Positions 44,201 to 57,689 are shown, counted from the first letter of the stretch. The stretch is DNA of 64,000 bases from Pseudoxanthomonas suwonensis (GCF_010093235.1 NZ_PDWP01000011.1:46453-110452), one strand, 5' to 3'. The notes: a model not told the origin generated them from the letters alone. Made by a program: numbers and translations.

Positions 44201-44776
44201 GATCCGCAGCGGCGCCTGCGCGCCCATCGGATAGACGTCGAGCAGGCCGCCGCGCACGGCGAAGTCGCCCGGATCCAGCACCTGCGGCACGTTGCGGTAG
44301 CCGGCCGCCTCCAGGCGCCGCTTCTCCGCGTCCAGGTCCAGGCGCTGGCCGGCCTTCAGGTCGAAGCTGCTGCCGGAGATGTAGCGCAGCGGGGGCAGGC
44401 GCTGCAGCAGGGTCTGCACCGGGACCACCACGATCCCGCGCTCCAGCCGCGGCATGCGCTGCAGCGCGGCCAGGCGCTGGCTGACGATGTCCGGATGCGG
44501 ACTGAAGCGGTCGTAGGGCAGGGTCTCCCAGTCCGGGAAGGGCACCACCGGCAGGTCGGCCCCGGAGCCCAGCAGGGGGTGCAGGTCGGACTCGGCCTGG
44601 TGGGCGGACAGCGTGTCGCGGGCCACGAACAGGATCGGGCCGGGATGGGCGCGGGCGGCCTGGACCAGGTGCCAGGCCAGTGCGGAGGGCGAGGCGGGCG
44701 CGTTCCACCAGGCGCGGGCCTGGCCACGCCGGGGAAGCGGGGGAATGGAGGACACGGCTCGTTTGGACGACGGCAT
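41276..44776 (-). CDS. mfd: Transcription-repair coupling factor
   Basis: The 1166-residue protein has the full Mfd layout: an N-terminal UvrB-homology region (about 20-330), the RNA-polymerase interaction domain (about 490-560, HEDHGVGRYRGL), and a RecG-like translocase with Walker A GDVGFGKT and DEEQRFGV. Helicase motifs TATPIPRTLNMAMAGLR and QLHQLRGRVGR follow, then a C-terminal TRCF domain. It removes stalled RNA polymerase and recruits UvrA. Start ATG 44776. Long open frames overlap the gene on both strands; they reflect GC-rich codon bias. Confidence 0.96.
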   Translation of the reverse strand: MPSSKRAVSSIPPLPRRGQARAWWNAPASPSALAWHLVQAARAHPGPILFVARDTLSAHQAESDLHPLLGSGADLPVVPFPDWETLPYDRFSPHPDIVSQRLAALQRMPRLERGIVVVPVQTLLQRLPPLRYISGSSFDLKAGQRLDLDAEKRRLEAAGYRNVPQVLDPGDFAVRGGLLDVYPMGAQAPLRIELLDDEIDSIRSFDPESQRSLDRIEEVHMLPGRETPMDEASLARVMDALRERFDVDTRRSALYQDLKAGIAPAGIEYSLPLFFPPGRDGSESTATLFDYLPVSVLPVLAAGAGGCADAFWQQAASRYEQRRHDVEHPVLPPAELYLAPEALRERLNRGIRIEVCGPGHTHAADAAALGDQPAPALPIAGPDHQRAGEALRSFLSSYPGRVLVAADSPGRREALLEVLQAAGLQPKTLAGFPAFRDGDERFALAVAPLEDGFALDEPQLVVLTERQLFPERATQPRRARRAGREPEAIIRDLGELTEGAPIVHEDHGVGRYRGLVAMDIGGMPGESLDIEYAKGDRLYVPVAQLHLVSRYSGASPETAPLHSLGGEQWTRAKRKAQEKVRDVAAELLEIQARRQARAGLALDIDRAMYEGFAAGFPFEETPDQHAAIEAVLRDLQSSQPMDRVVCGDVGFGKTEVAVRAAFAAASGGRQVAVLVPTTLLAEQHYRNFRDRFADWPLKVEVLSRFKSKKEIEAELEKVARGEIDVIVGTHRLLQPDVKFRDLGLVIVDEEQRFGVRQKEALKALRANVHLLTLTATPIPRTLNMAMAGLRNLSIIATPPPNRLAVQTFVVPWDDNQLREAFQRELSRGGQLYFLHNDVESMGRMQRQLSELVPEARIGVAHGQMPERELERVMLDFQKQRFNVLLASTIIESGIDIPNANTIIINRADKFGLAQLHQLRGRVGRSHHRAYAYLLVPPDRRAMTPDAEKRLEAIASMDELGAGFTLATHDLEIRGAGELLGEDQSGQMAEVGFSLYTELLERAVRSIRQGKLPDLDAGEEVRGAEVVLNVPALIPDDYLPDVHTRLTLYKRVSSARDGGTLRELQVEMIDRFGLLPDAVKNLFAIAELKLQCDALGIRKLELGENGGRIVFEAKPKVDPMSVIRMIQQQPKLYAMDGPDKLKVRLPLPEAADRFNAARGLLTALAPN

Positions 44777-44846
44777 GAGCCGTCCATTGTAGCCGCCGGG
44801 GCGCGCCCGGCCCGTGTGCGCCGGCTACGGCCGGCGCGGCGGGGGC

Positions 44847-45392
44847 TCAGTCCTGGCCGAGGTCCAGCACCACCCGCACCAGGCCCGCGGGCACCTCGGC
44901 CTCGGGGTCGAGGCGGAAGCCCATGGAATCGGCCAGTTCCCGCATCGGCAGGTTGGTCTCGGGGATGTCGCCGAACAGGCGGTCCACCGAGCGGCCGCGG
45001 GCCCACTTCACCAGCTTCTGCAGCAGGTGCCGGCCCAGGCCCAGGCCGGCCACGTAGCGGGCGAGCAGGATCGCGCACTCGGCCTCGCGCGTGCCCGGTA
45101 CCCGGCGCGCGCGCCCGAGGCCGGCGATCATGGCCTCGCCGGGCGGGAACGGCTCGGCGCCGACCAGCAGCAGCTCCTGCCGCGGGTCGGGCCGGGCCAG
45201 CTGGCCGGCGGCGTCGAGGTCCAGCTCGCCTCCGGTGCCGGCGAAGCGCACGCGGATCTCCTCCGGACCCAGCAGCCCGAACGCGGCGTGCAGCGGCGCG
45301 GCGTCTTCCGGGCGGATCGGACGGATCAGGATGGCCCTGCGGTTGGGCAGCACGAATTCCTCGTGCCAGGGGGGAAGCCGGTTTCGTGGCAT
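44847..45392 (-). CDS. GNAT-family acetyltransferase (Pat-like)
   Basis: The 181-residue protein starts MPRNRLPPWHEEFVLPNRRAI and has RPIRPEDAAPLHAAFGLLGPEEIRVRF, the beginning common to the GNAT domain of protein-acetyltransferase (Pat/YfiQ-like) proteins. The acetyl-CoA loop is LGLGRHLLQKL. The large CoA-ligase-like part of Pat is absent, so this is a stand-alone GNAT domain. It may acetylate proteins, but that is inferred. ATG 45392 is chosen; the frame is open further upstream into the divergent transporter gene, where it lacks family similarity. Confidence 0.82.
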   Translation of the reverse strand: MPRNRLPPWHEEFVLPNRRAILIRPIRPEDAAPLHAAFGLLGPEEIRVRFAGTGGELDLDAAGQLARPDPRQELLLVGAEPFPPGEAMIAGLGRARRVPGTREAECAILLARYVAGLGLGRHLLQKLVKWARGRSVDRLFGDIPETNLPMRELADSMGFRLDPEAEVPAGLVRVVLDLGQD

Positions 45393-45477
45393 GGCGCCGA
45401 TATTCCCACATCGCGATGCACGCGGGGAGCCGGGTGGCCTTGCTAGACTCCGCCGGCTCCCGCAAAGGAAGGCCAAG

Positions 45478-46386
45478 ATGGCTGGCAACGGTGATTCGAC
45501 GCGCGCGATCTTCTTCGCGCTGGGCGCCAACCTGGCGATCGCCGTGGCCAAGGGCGTGGCCGCCTTCATCACCGGCTCCGGCGCGATGCTGGCCGAGACC
45601 GTGCACTCCTTTGCCGACTGCGGCAACCAGCTCCTGCTGCTGCTGGGCCTGCGCCAGTCGAAGCGGCCGGTGAGCCAGGAACATCCGCTCGGCTACGGCC
45701 GCGCGATCTACTTCTGGTCGTTCCTGGTGGCGGTGATGCTGTTCAGCGTCGGCGGCATGTTCTCGGTCTACGAGGGCGTGCACAAGCTGCGGCACCCCGA
45801 GCCGCTGGAACAGTGGTGGTGGGCCGCCGGGGTGCTGGCCTTCGCCATCGTCGCCGAGGGCATTTCCATGCGGGCCTGCCTGCAGGAGATCCGCAAGGCC
45901 CGCGGCGACCGTTCGCTGTGGGGCTGGTTCCGCGAGAGCCGCCAGGCCGAGCTGGTGGTGATCTTCGGCGAGGACCTGGCGGCGCTGACCGGCCTGGTCC
46001 TGGCCCTGCTGGCGGTGGGCCTGGCGGTGGCTACCGGCAATCCGCTGTGGGACGCGCTGGGCACCATCGCCATCGGCGTGCTGTTGATCGTGGTCGCGGT
46101 GCTGGTGGCGATCGAGGTCAAGGCCATGCTGATCGGCCAGAGCGTGGATCCGGTGCTGCAGGCGCAGATCACCGGATTCCTCGCCGGACGCCCGGAGATT
46201 TCCGAGGTGCTGCACGTGATCACCCTGCAGCAGGGCAACGACGTGCTGGTCTCCACCCACGCGCGCATGCGCCGCGTGGACGACGGCCGGGCCATGCTCG
46301 CGGACATCGACACCGTCGAGCGCGCCCTCAAGGCGACGTTCCCGGTGGTGCGCTGGAGCTTCTTCGAACCCGAGGGCGAGGACTGA
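45478..46386 (+). CDS. Cation diffusion facilitator family transporter
   Basis: The 302-residue protein has six membrane helices with the metal-binding HSFADCGNQLLLLLGL (helix 2) and EDLAALTGLVLALLAVGL (helix 5) sequences, and HPLGYGRAIYFW. These are the marks of CDF/ZT_dimer proteins, which export divalent metals such as Zn, Fe or Mn in exchange for protons. The helix-2/helix-5 ligand pattern (HxxxD, ED) is not enough to name the metal. Start ATG 45478 follows AAGGAAGG. Confidence 0.9.
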   Translation: MAGNGDSTRAIFFALGANLAIAVAKGVAAFITGSGAMLAETVHSFADCGNQLLLLLGLRQSKRPVSQEHPLGYGRAIYFWSFLVAVMLFSVGGMFSVYEGVHKLRHPEPLEQWWWAAGVLAFAIVAEGISMRACLQEIRKARGDRSLWGWFRESRQAELVVIFGEDLAALTGLVLALLAVGLAVATGNPLWDALGTIAIGVLLIVVAVLVAIEVKAMLIGQSVDPVLQAQITGFLAGRPEISEVLHVITLQQGNDVLVSTHARMRRVDDGRAMLADIDTVERALKATFPVVRWSFFEPEGED

Positions 46387-46398
46387 GCGCGGCGGCGT

Positions 46399-47259
46399 TC
46401 AGCCGTCGTCGCGCTTGAGCCACTCCAGCCGGGTCGAGGCCCCGGGCCCGCCCAGGTGCTTCTGCAGGAAGGGCAGGACCGGCGCGATCGCCTCGTCCAG
46501 CTTCCACGGCGGATTGACCAGGGCCATGCCGCTGCCATTGAGCCGCAGCGGCGAATCGTCCGGATGCACCATCAGCTCGGCCAGCAGCACCGAGCGCGCC
46601 GGCGATCCGGCCAGCTTGCGGAAGAACGGCTGCAGCGAGCGGCGCTGCTTGATCGGGTACCAGATCGCCAGGCCCGCCTGCGGCCAGCGCTGCAGCACCT
46701 CGCGCACCGCATCGGTGATCCGCGGGTACTCGGCTTCCTGGGCCTCGTATGGGGGATCGACCAGGACCAGCCCGCGCGCATAGCGCACGCCGTCCACCCG
46801 CGGCGGCAGCAGGGCGCGCACCGCGTCGTAGCCGTCGCGCGCATGCACGGCGACGCGGCCGTCGTGGGCGAACAGGGACTTCAGTTCCGCCGCCTCCTCC
46901 GGATGCAGCTCACAGGCGGCCAGCCGGTCCTGTTCGCGCATGGCCTGGGCCGCCAGCAGCGGCGAGCCGGGGTAGGCGAGCAGGGTGTCGACCGGGTTGT
47001 TGGCGGCCACGGCGTGCAGGTAGCGGGCCACGGCCGGCGGCGCGTCCTTGCGCCCGGCCAGGGCCAGGACCCCGCCGGCCGCCTCGCGGGTGCGCCCGGC
47101 GGCCTCGCCCTGCAGCAGGTAGCGGCCGCGGCCGGCATGGGTGTCGAGCACGAAGAACGGGGAGTCCTTGCGCAGCAGGGCGTCCAGGTACGCCAGCAGG
47201 ACGACGTGCTTGAGCACGTCGGCATGGTTGCCGGCGTGGAAGGCGTGGCGGTAGTTCAT
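46399..47259 (-). CDS. rlmJ: 23S rRNA (adenine-2030-N6)-methyltransferase
   Basis: The 286-residue protein begins MNYRHAFHAGNHADVLKHVV and has the LVDPPYE (DPPY) catalytic motif and IWYPIKQRRSLQPF, hallmarks of RlmJ (YhiR). It methylates A2030 of 23S rRNA with SAM. Start ATG 47259. Divergent from creB with 45 bp between; convergent with the CDF gene. Confidence 0.94.
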   Translation of the reverse strand: MNYRHAFHAGNHADVLKHVVLLAYLDALLRKDSPFFVLDTHAGRGRYLLQGEAAGRTREAAGGVLALAGRKDAPPAVARYLHAVAANNPVDTLLAYPGSPLLAAQAMREQDRLAACELHPEEAAELKSLFAHDGRVAVHARDGYDAVRALLPPRVDGVRYARGLVLVDPPYEAQEAEYPRITDAVREVLQRWPQAGLAIWYPIKQRRSLQPFFRKLAGSPARSVLLAELMVHPDDSPLRLNGSGMALVNPPWKLDEAIAPVLPFLQKHLGGPGASTRLEWLKRDDG

Positions 47260-47304
47260 GCGCGCAGCATAGCCGCCGCCATGGGGCGCGACTATGCTTG
47301 GCCG

Positions 47305-47991
47305 ATGCCACCCGCGCCGCTGATCCTCATCGCCGACGACGAACCGGCGATCGCCGACACGCTGCTCTATGCCCTGCGCAGCGAGGGCATGCAGGCCGAG
47401 CACTGCCTGCTCGGGCGGCAGGCGGTCGAACGGGTCCGCGCCGGCGGGATCGACGTGCTGGTGCTGGACGTGGGCCTGCCGGACATCGGCGGCTTCGACG
47501 TGTGCCGGCAGATCCGCGCCTTCAGCGACCTGCCGGTGATCTTCCTCACCGCGCGCGGCGAGGAGATCGACCGCGTGCTGGGCCTGGAGCTGGGCGGCGA
47601 CGACTACGTGGCCAAGCCGTTCTCGCCGCGGGAGATGGTGGCGCGGGTGCGCGCGCGCCTGCGCCGGCGCGCGGCGGCCGATGCCGACGTGGCCTGGCAG
47701 GAGCGCGGCGGGTTCACCGTCGACCGCGCCGGCCACCGCATCCGCCACCGCGGCCGGCTGCTGGACCTGACCCGCTACGAATACGCCCTGCTGGAGGCGC
47801 TGCTGCAGCGGCCCGGGGCGATCCTCAGCCGCGCCCAGCTGATGGACCGGGCCTGGGACAGCACCGCGGCCAGCGGCGACCGCACGGTGGATACCCACAT
47901 CAAGACCCTGCGGGCCAAGTTGCGTGCTGCCGGCGCCGAACCCGACCCGATCCGCACCCACCGCGGCCTCGGCTACGCGATCGAGGCCTGA
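47305..47991 (+). CDS. creB: OmpR-family response regulator CreB
   Basis: The 228-residue protein has a receiver domain (about 6-115) with ADDEPAIAD, the phosphoacceptor Asp54 in VLVLDVGLPD, LTA and KPFSPRE, and an OmpR-type winged helix (about 135-225: LTRYEYALLEALLQRPGAILSR ... TVDTHIKTLRAKL). Together with the next two genes it forms creBCD, which supports CreB. Start ATG 47305 fits the family; ATG 47281 would add eight residues. CreB is phosphorylated by CreC. Confidence 0.9.
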   Translation: MPPAPLILIADDEPAIADTLLYALRSEGMQAEHCLLGRQAVERVRAGGIDVLVLDVGLPDIGGFDVCRQIRAFSDLPVIFLTARGEEIDRVLGLELGGDDYVAKPFSPREMVARVRARLRRRAAADADVAWQERGGFTVDRAGHRIRHRGRLLDLTRYEYALLEALLQRPGAILSRAQLMDRAWDSTAASGDRTVDTHIKTLRAKLRAAGAEPDPIRTHRGLGYAIEA

Positions 47992-49431
47992 ATGCGCCTG
48001 GGCCTGCGCCTGTTCCTGGGCTTCTTCCTGATCGTCGGCCTGGCCGCGTTCTTCGTGGTGCGGGTGTTCGTGGACGAGGTAAAGCCGGGCGTGCGCCAGG
48101 CCATGGAATCGACCCTGGTCGACACCGCCAACGTGCTGGCGGTGATGGCTGCCGCCGACCTCAAGGCAGGGCGGATCGGCGAGGGCGGGTTCGCCCGGCA
48201 TCTTGAACAGGCGTCGCGCCGCGACCCGGCCGCGCGGATCTGGGACGTGCCCAAGCACGGCATCGACCTGCGGGTGACGGTCACCGACGCGCGGGGCATC
48301 GTCGTGTTCGATTCGCGGGGGCAGGACCTGGGCCGCGACAACTCGCGCTGGAACGACGTCTATCGCACCCTGCGCGGCGAATACGGGGCCCGTTCCAGCC
48401 CGGAATCGCCCGGAGACGAACCGGCCACGGTGATGCACGTGGCCGCGCCGGTGTTCGATCCCGACGACTCCGGGCGGCTGATCGGCGTGCTGACCGTGGC
48501 CCGTCCCAACCGCAGCCTGGAGCCGTTCATCGAGGCAGGGCAGCGGCGCATGCTGGGGCAGGGCGCGTGGCTGATCGGCCTGTCGGCCCTGGTCGGGGTG
48601 CTGGTGACGGCCTGGCTGTCGCATCGCATCGGCCGGCTGGCGCGCTATGCGCGGGCCGTGGCCGCGGGCGCGCCCGCGCCGCCGCCGCCATCCCGCCGCG
48701 ACGAGATCGGCGACCTCGGCCAGGCGCTGGAGGAGATGCGCCGCCGGCTGGAGGGTAAGGCCTACGTGGAGCAGTACGTGCAGTCGCTGACCCACGAGAT
48801 GAAGAGCCCGCTGGCGGCGATCCGCGGCGCGGCCGAACTGCTGCAGGAGCCACTGCCGGAAGCCGACCGCCAGCGCTTCGCCCGCAGCATCCTCGAGCAG
48901 CAGGGGCGTCTTACCGAGACCATCGACAAGCTGCTGGCCCTGGCCGAAGTGGAGCAGCATGGCTGGCTGCAAAGGCGCGAGCCGGTGGAGCTGGGTGCCC
49001 TGCTGGAAGAGGTGGCCGCGGCCGCCGAACCGAGCCTGGCCAGCGCCGGGGTCGAACTGCAGCTGGAGCTTCCGCCGCAGCCCCTGCGGGCCAATGGCGA
49101 CCGTTTCCTGCTGCGCCAGGCCCTGACCAACCTGGTGGACAACGCGCTGGCCTTTGCTCCGCGCGGCAGCACCGTGCAGCTGTCGCTGCGGGTCGAAGCA
49201 GGCCAGGCCGTGCTGCGCGTGCTCGATCGCGGCCCTGGCGTGCCGGACTACGCGCTGGAGCGGGTGTTCGAACGTTTCTACTCGCTCGCACGGCCCGACG
49301 GCCGGCCACGCAGCTCCGGGCTTGGACTTCCGTTCGTGCGCGAGGTCGGGCGGTTGCATGGTGGCCAGGCCCGGCTGGCCAATCGCGACGGCGGCGGCGC
49401 CGAGGCCGGGCTGTCGCTGCCGCTGGGCTGA
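47992..49431 (+). CDS. creC: Sensor histidine kinase CreC
   Basis: The 479-residue protein starts immediately after the creB stop. It has a membrane helix (about 5-27), a periplasmic sensor domain (about 28-185), a second helix (about 190-210), HAMP-like linker, and a kinase core. The phosphorylated His is in LTHEMKSPLAAIRGAAEL, with N (LTNLVDNAL), and G boxes DRGPGVPD and SSGLGLPFVREV. This is the CreC arrangement; CreC senses cell-envelope or fermentation-related cues in enterobacteria and affects beta-lactam and stress responses in Stenotrophomonas. Confidence 0.9.
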   Translation: MRLGLRLFLGFFLIVGLAAFFVVRVFVDEVKPGVRQAMESTLVDTANVLAVMAAADLKAGRIGEGGFARHLEQASRRDPAARIWDVPKHGIDLRVTVTDARGIVVFDSRGQDLGRDNSRWNDVYRTLRGEYGARSSPESPGDEPATVMHVAAPVFDPDDSGRLIGVLTVARPNRSLEPFIEAGQRRMLGQGAWLIGLSALVGVLVTAWLSHRIGRLARYARAVAAGAPAPPPPSRRDEIGDLGQALEEMRRRLEGKAYVEQYVQSLTHEMKSPLAAIRGAAELLQEPLPEADRQRFARSILEQQGRLTETIDKLLALAEVEQHGWLQRREPVELGALLEEVAAAAEPSLASAGVELQLELPPQPLRANGDRFLLRQALTNLVDNALAFAPRGSTVQLSLRVEAGQAVLRVLDRGPGVPDYALERVFERFYSLARPDGRPRSSGLGLPFVREVGRLHGGQARLANRDGGGAEAGLSLPLG

Positions 49432-49440
49432 AGCCCCGAC

Positions 49441-49456
49441 TTCACATTCGCTTCAA
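49441..49456 (+). promoter_or_regulatory. cre-tag-like CreB binding site before creD
   Basis: TTCAC-N6-TTCAA, at most one mismatch from the CreB consensus TTCAC-N6-TTCAC, lies in the 92-bp gap between creC and creD, 68 bases before the creD start. Confidence 0.7.
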
Positions 49457-49523
49457 GCAGGACCCATCGGGGCGACACCTGCGGATCCGACGATGCGCCG
49501 CGTATCCACTGCGGAGCATCCCG

Positions 49524-54261
<4,738 letters not shown>

Positions 54262-54416
54262 GCCGGTCCGGCGGCGCCGGGCGGGGGCAGGGTGCCGCTG
54301 GTCGGCCCGGCGGGAACCGGAGGCGCCCCGGAAGGGTCCCAGTTCCGTTGCAATGGGGGCCGGGCGCCCCTATGGCATAATCCACGGCTATTTTCAGCCT
54401 AGACCAGGAACCACCA

Positions 54417-54755
54417 ATGAGCCTTCTCGCCACCCTGAGCCCGACCGCCATCATCGCCGCGGCCCCCGCGCCGCAGGGCGGCGGCTTCGGCATGCTGCTG
54501 TTCCCGATCATCCTGATCGCGATCATGTACTTCCTGATGATCCGCCCGCAGATGAAGCGGCAGAAGGAGCACCAGGCCATGCTGGGCAAGCTGCAGCGCG
54601 GCGACGAAGTGCTGACCAACAGCGGCATCGCCGGCGTGGTCACCGAGATCGGCGAGAACTTCGTCACCGTCGAGATCGCCGACAACGTGCGCATCCGCGT
54701 GCAGAAGGCCGCCATCGGCAACGTCCTGCCCAAGGGCACCCTGAAGGGCGCCTGA
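54417..54755 (+). CDS. yajC: Preprotein translocase subunit YajC
   Basis: The 112-residue protein has one membrane helix (about 24-43: GMLLFPIILIAIMYFLMI) followed by RPQMKRQKEHQAMLGKLQRGDEV, the family signature, and a small beta-rich domain (about 60-105). It forms part of the SecDF-YajC complex. It is between tgt and secD with the usual spacing. Confidence 0.95.
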   Translation: MSLLATLSPTAIIAAAPAPQGGGFGMLLFPIILIAIMYFLMIRPQMKRQKEHQAMLGKLQRGDEVLTNSGIAGVVTEIGENFVTVEIADNVRIRVQKAAIGNVLPKGTLKGA

Positions 54756-54813
54756 TCCCTCCGTTCCACCATTGAGCGTGGTCCCGCGGGGCGGGGCCGC
54801 GCGGGGTCCCGCA

Positions 54814-56655
54814 ATGCTCGAGTTTCCCCGCTGGAAATACCTGGTCATCCTGGTCGTGCTGGCGGTCAGCGCGCTGTACGCGCTGCCCAACGTCTACCAG
54901 AGCGACTACGCCGTGCAGATCACCGGCAACCGCGGCGCCGCGCTGGACCAGGCGCTGGAAGGCCGCGTCTCCGGGGCGCTGGCCGCCGCCGGCGTGACGC
55001 CCAAGTCGGTCGCGGTCGAGGGCGACAACCTGATGGTCCGCCTGGCCGATGCCGACGCCCAGACCCAGGCGGCCGACGCCCTGCGCGGCAGCCTGGGCGA
55101 GAACTACACCGTCGCCCTGAACCTGGCCTCCAACGTGCCGGACTGGCTCGACCGCATCGGCGCCCGGCCGATGGTGCTGGGCCTGGACCTGCAGGGCGGC
55201 GTGCACTTCGTGCTGCAGGTCGACCAGAAGGCCGCGCTGGAGAAGCGCGTGGACGCCTATGCCGAGGACGTGCGGGTGACCCTGCGCGACCGCCGCATCC
55301 GCTACACCGGGGTCGACCGCCGCCCCGACCACACCATCGTGGTCAACCTGGGCAGCGGCGCCGATCCGGAGCAGGCCCGCACCGTGCTGGCCCAGGCCAT
55401 GCCGACGATGTCCGTCGGCGTGCAGGGCAACCGCCTGGTGGTGCGCATCCCGGAAACGGAGCTCAACCAGATCGCCGGCTCGGCGATCGAGCAGAACATC
55501 GCCACCCTGCGCAACCGCGTCAACGAGCTGGGCGTGGCCGAGCCGATCATCCAGCGCCAGGGCGAGGAGCGCATCGTGGTGCAGCTGCCCGGCGTGCAGG
55601 ACACCGCCGAGGCCAAGCGCATGATCGGCGCCACCGCCACCCTGGAGTACCGGGCGGTGGTCGAGGGCAACGCGGCCGACGCGCTGGCCACCGGCCGTAT
55701 CCCGCCGGAGGCCAAGGTGTATTACCGCCGTGACGGCTCGCCGGTGCTGTTGAGCAAGCGCGTGATCGTCACCGGCGACCAGATGGTGGCCGCGCAGAGC
55801 TCGGTGGACCAGAACGGCCTGCCGGCGGTCAGCGTGACCCTCAACAACGTCGGCGGCGACCGCATGTTCGACTTCACCAGCGCCAACGTCGGCAAGCCGA
55901 TGGCGGTGGTGTACACCGAGCGTATCCCGCAGGTGTCCATGGTCAATGGCGAGGAGGTGCGCAGCTTCCGGGTCAAGGAGGAAGTGATCTCCGTGGCCAA
56001 CATCAACGGCGTGTTCGGCAAGAACTTCCAGACCACCGGCCTGGAGAAGACCGAGGCCGACGACCTGGCCAAGCTGCTGCGCGCCGGCTCGCTGGCCGCG
56101 CCGATGGACTTCGTCGAGGAGAAGATCGTCGGCCCCAGCCTGGGCAAGGAGAACGTGGAGCGCGGCGTGACCGCGGTGCTGTACGCGTTCCTGTTCACCC
56201 TGGTGTTCTTCGGCGTGTACTACCGCATGTTCGGCGTGCTCACCGGCATCGCGCTGCTGTTCAACCTGCTGATCGTGGTCGCGGTGATGTCGCTGTTCGG
56301 CGCCACCATGACCCTGCCGGGCTTCGCCGGCCTGGCCCTGTCGATCGGCCTGTCGGTGGACGCCAACGTGCTGATCAACGAGCGCATCCGCGAGGAGCTG
56401 CGCGCCGGCGTGCCGCCGAAGGCGGCGATCGCCAATGGCTACGAGAAGGCGTCCGGCACCATCTTCGACGCCAACCTCACCGGCATCCTCGCCGGCGTGG
56501 CCCTGTACGCCTTCGGCACCGGTCCGCTGAAGGGCTTCGCCGTGACCATGGTGATCGGCATCTTCGCCTCGATGTTCACCGCGATCACCGTGTCGCGTGC
56601 CCTGGCGGTACTGCTGTACAGCCGCCGCAAGAAGCTCAAGTCCCTGGCCGTCTGA
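54814..56655 (+). CDS. secD: Preprotein translocase subunit SecD
   Basis: The 613-residue protein has an N-terminal membrane helix (about 7-25), a large periplasmic region starting GLDLQGGVHFVLQVD, and a C-terminal RND-type bundle of five helices (about 455-605) with LSIGLSVDANVLINERIREEL, which holds the proton-relay Asp. ATG 54814 gives the usual start MLEFPRWKY. With SecF it uses the proton gradient to pull preproteins into the periplasm. Confidence 0.96.
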   Translation: MLEFPRWKYLVILVVLAVSALYALPNVYQSDYAVQITGNRGAALDQALEGRVSGALAAAGVTPKSVAVEGDNLMVRLADADAQTQAADALRGSLGENYTVALNLASNVPDWLDRIGARPMVLGLDLQGGVHFVLQVDQKAALEKRVDAYAEDVRVTLRDRRIRYTGVDRRPDHTIVVNLGSGADPEQARTVLAQAMPTMSVGVQGNRLVVRIPETELNQIAGSAIEQNIATLRNRVNELGVAEPIIQRQGEERIVVQLPGVQDTAEAKRMIGATATLEYRAVVEGNAADALATGRIPPEAKVYYRRDGSPVLLSKRVIVTGDQMVAAQSSVDQNGLPAVSVTLNNVGGDRMFDFTSANVGKPMAVVYTERIPQVSMVNGEEVRSFRVKEEVISVANINGVFGKNFQTTGLEKTEADDLAKLLRAGSLAAPMDFVEEKIVGPSLGKENVERGVTAVLYAFLFTLVFFGVYYRMFGVLTGIALLFNLLIVVAVMSLFGATMTLPGFAGLALSIGLSVDANVLINERIREELRAGVPPKAAIANGYEKASGTIFDANLTGILAGVALYAFGTGPLKGFAVTMVIGIFASMFTAITVSRALAVLLYSRRKKLKSLAV

Positions 56656-56671
56656 GGGAAGGAACCAGCAC

Positions 56672-57634
56672 ATGAATATCTTCCCGCTTTCGTTCATTCC
56701 CCACGAGCCGCGCATCGACTTCATGAAGATGCGCTGGGTGGCGATCATCATCGCCGCGCTGCTGTTCGTCGGCTCCATCGCCGGCATCGTGAAGGGCTTC
56801 AACTACGCCCTGGACTTCACCGGCGGCACCGTGGTCGAGGTGCGCTTCGCCCAGTCCATGCCGGTCGACCAGGTGCGCGAGCGCCTGGCCGCCGCCGGCT
56901 ACGAAGGCGCCCAGGTGCAGAGCTTCGGCAGCGGCAGCGACGTGCTGGTGCGCCTGCAGCCGCGCGACGGCGAGACCACCACTGATGCCAACAACCGCAC
57001 CGCCCAGGAAGTGCTGGCGGCGGTAAGCACCGCGGAGAACCCGGCCACCCTGCTGCGTACCGAGTTCGTCGGTCCGCAGGTGGGCCGCGAGCTGGCCCTG
57101 AACGGCCTGTACGCGGCGATCTTCGTGGTGGTGGGCTTCCTGATCTACATCGGCTTCCGCTTCGAGTTCAAGTTCGCGGTGTCGGCCACCCTGACCACGA
57201 TGTTCGACGTGCTGGTCGTGGCCGGTTACTTCGCCTGGAGCGGCCTGGACTTCGACCTGACCGTGCTGGCCGGCCTGCTGGCGGTGATGGGCTTCTCGAT
57301 CAACGACACCATCGTGGTGTTCGACCGCGTGCGCGAGAACTTCCGCACCCTGCGCGCGGAGCCCAACGAGATCTTCAACCGCTCGATCAACCAGACCCTG
57401 TCGCGCACCATCATCACCTCGCTGGTGTTCTTCCTGTCGGTGCTGGCGCTGTACCTGTACGGTGGCGGCTCGCTGGAAGGCCTGGCCCTGAGCCAGATGA
57501 TCGGCGCGGTCGTCGGCACCCTGTCCTCGATCTTCCTGGCCTGCCCGCTGCTGACCATCGGCTTCCTCAAGGTCACCAAGCAGGACCTGCTGCCCAAGGC
57601 CAAGGACGAGGAGGCGCTGGCGCGCCGCCCGTAA
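56672..57634 (+). CDS. secF: Preprotein translocase subunit SecF
   Basis: The 320-residue protein has one N-terminal helix (about 25-43), ALDFTGGTVVEVRF, a periplasmic domain and a five-helix bundle (about 150-300) with GFSINDTIVVFDRVRENFR, the conserved helix motif. Start ATG 56672, 16 bp after secD. A strong hairpin follows the stop. Confidence 0.96.
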   Translation: MNIFPLSFIPHEPRIDFMKMRWVAIIIAALLFVGSIAGIVKGFNYALDFTGGTVVEVRFAQSMPVDQVRERLAAAGYEGAQVQSFGSGSDVLVRLQPRDGETTTDANNRTAQEVLAAVSTAENPATLLRTEFVGPQVGRELALNGLYAAIFVVVGFLIYIGFRFEFKFAVSATLTTMFDVLVVAGYFAWSGLDFDLTVLAGLLAVMGFSINDTIVVFDRVRENFRTLRAEPNEIFNRSINQTLSRTIITSLVFFLSVLALYLYGGGSLEGLALSQMIGAVVGTLSSIFLACPLLTIGFLKVTKQDLLPKAKDEEALARRP

Positions 57635-57658
57635 CCGGCATCCGCAGCAGCCTCTGGT

Positions 57659-57686
57659 AAAGCCGCCTCCGGGCGGCTTTTCCTTT
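57659..57686 (+). terminator. Intrinsic terminator after secF
   Basis: AAAGCCGCC/GGCGGCTTT 9-bp stem with a TCCG loop and TTCCTTT tail, 25 bases after the secF stop. Confidence 0.85.
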
Positions 57687-57689
57687 GCC

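Noticed and set aside
40638..44708. A 1356-codon minus-strand frame overlapping mfd
   Set aside because: It is Arg/Pro/Gly-rich, out of frame with mfd, and only its last codons coincide with the HD-GYP stop. It is a shadow frame.
40880..45673. A 1597-codon open frame antisense to mfd on the plus strand
   Set aside because: It mirrors mfd and the GNAT gene, is very rich in Gln/Arg/Gly/Ala from GC-rich codon bias, and has no recognisable domain. mfd is complete on the other strand.
54348..54381. TTGCAA and CATAAT as a promoter before yajC
   Set aside because: The spacer between the hexamers is 22 bases, too long for a normal sigma-70 promoter.
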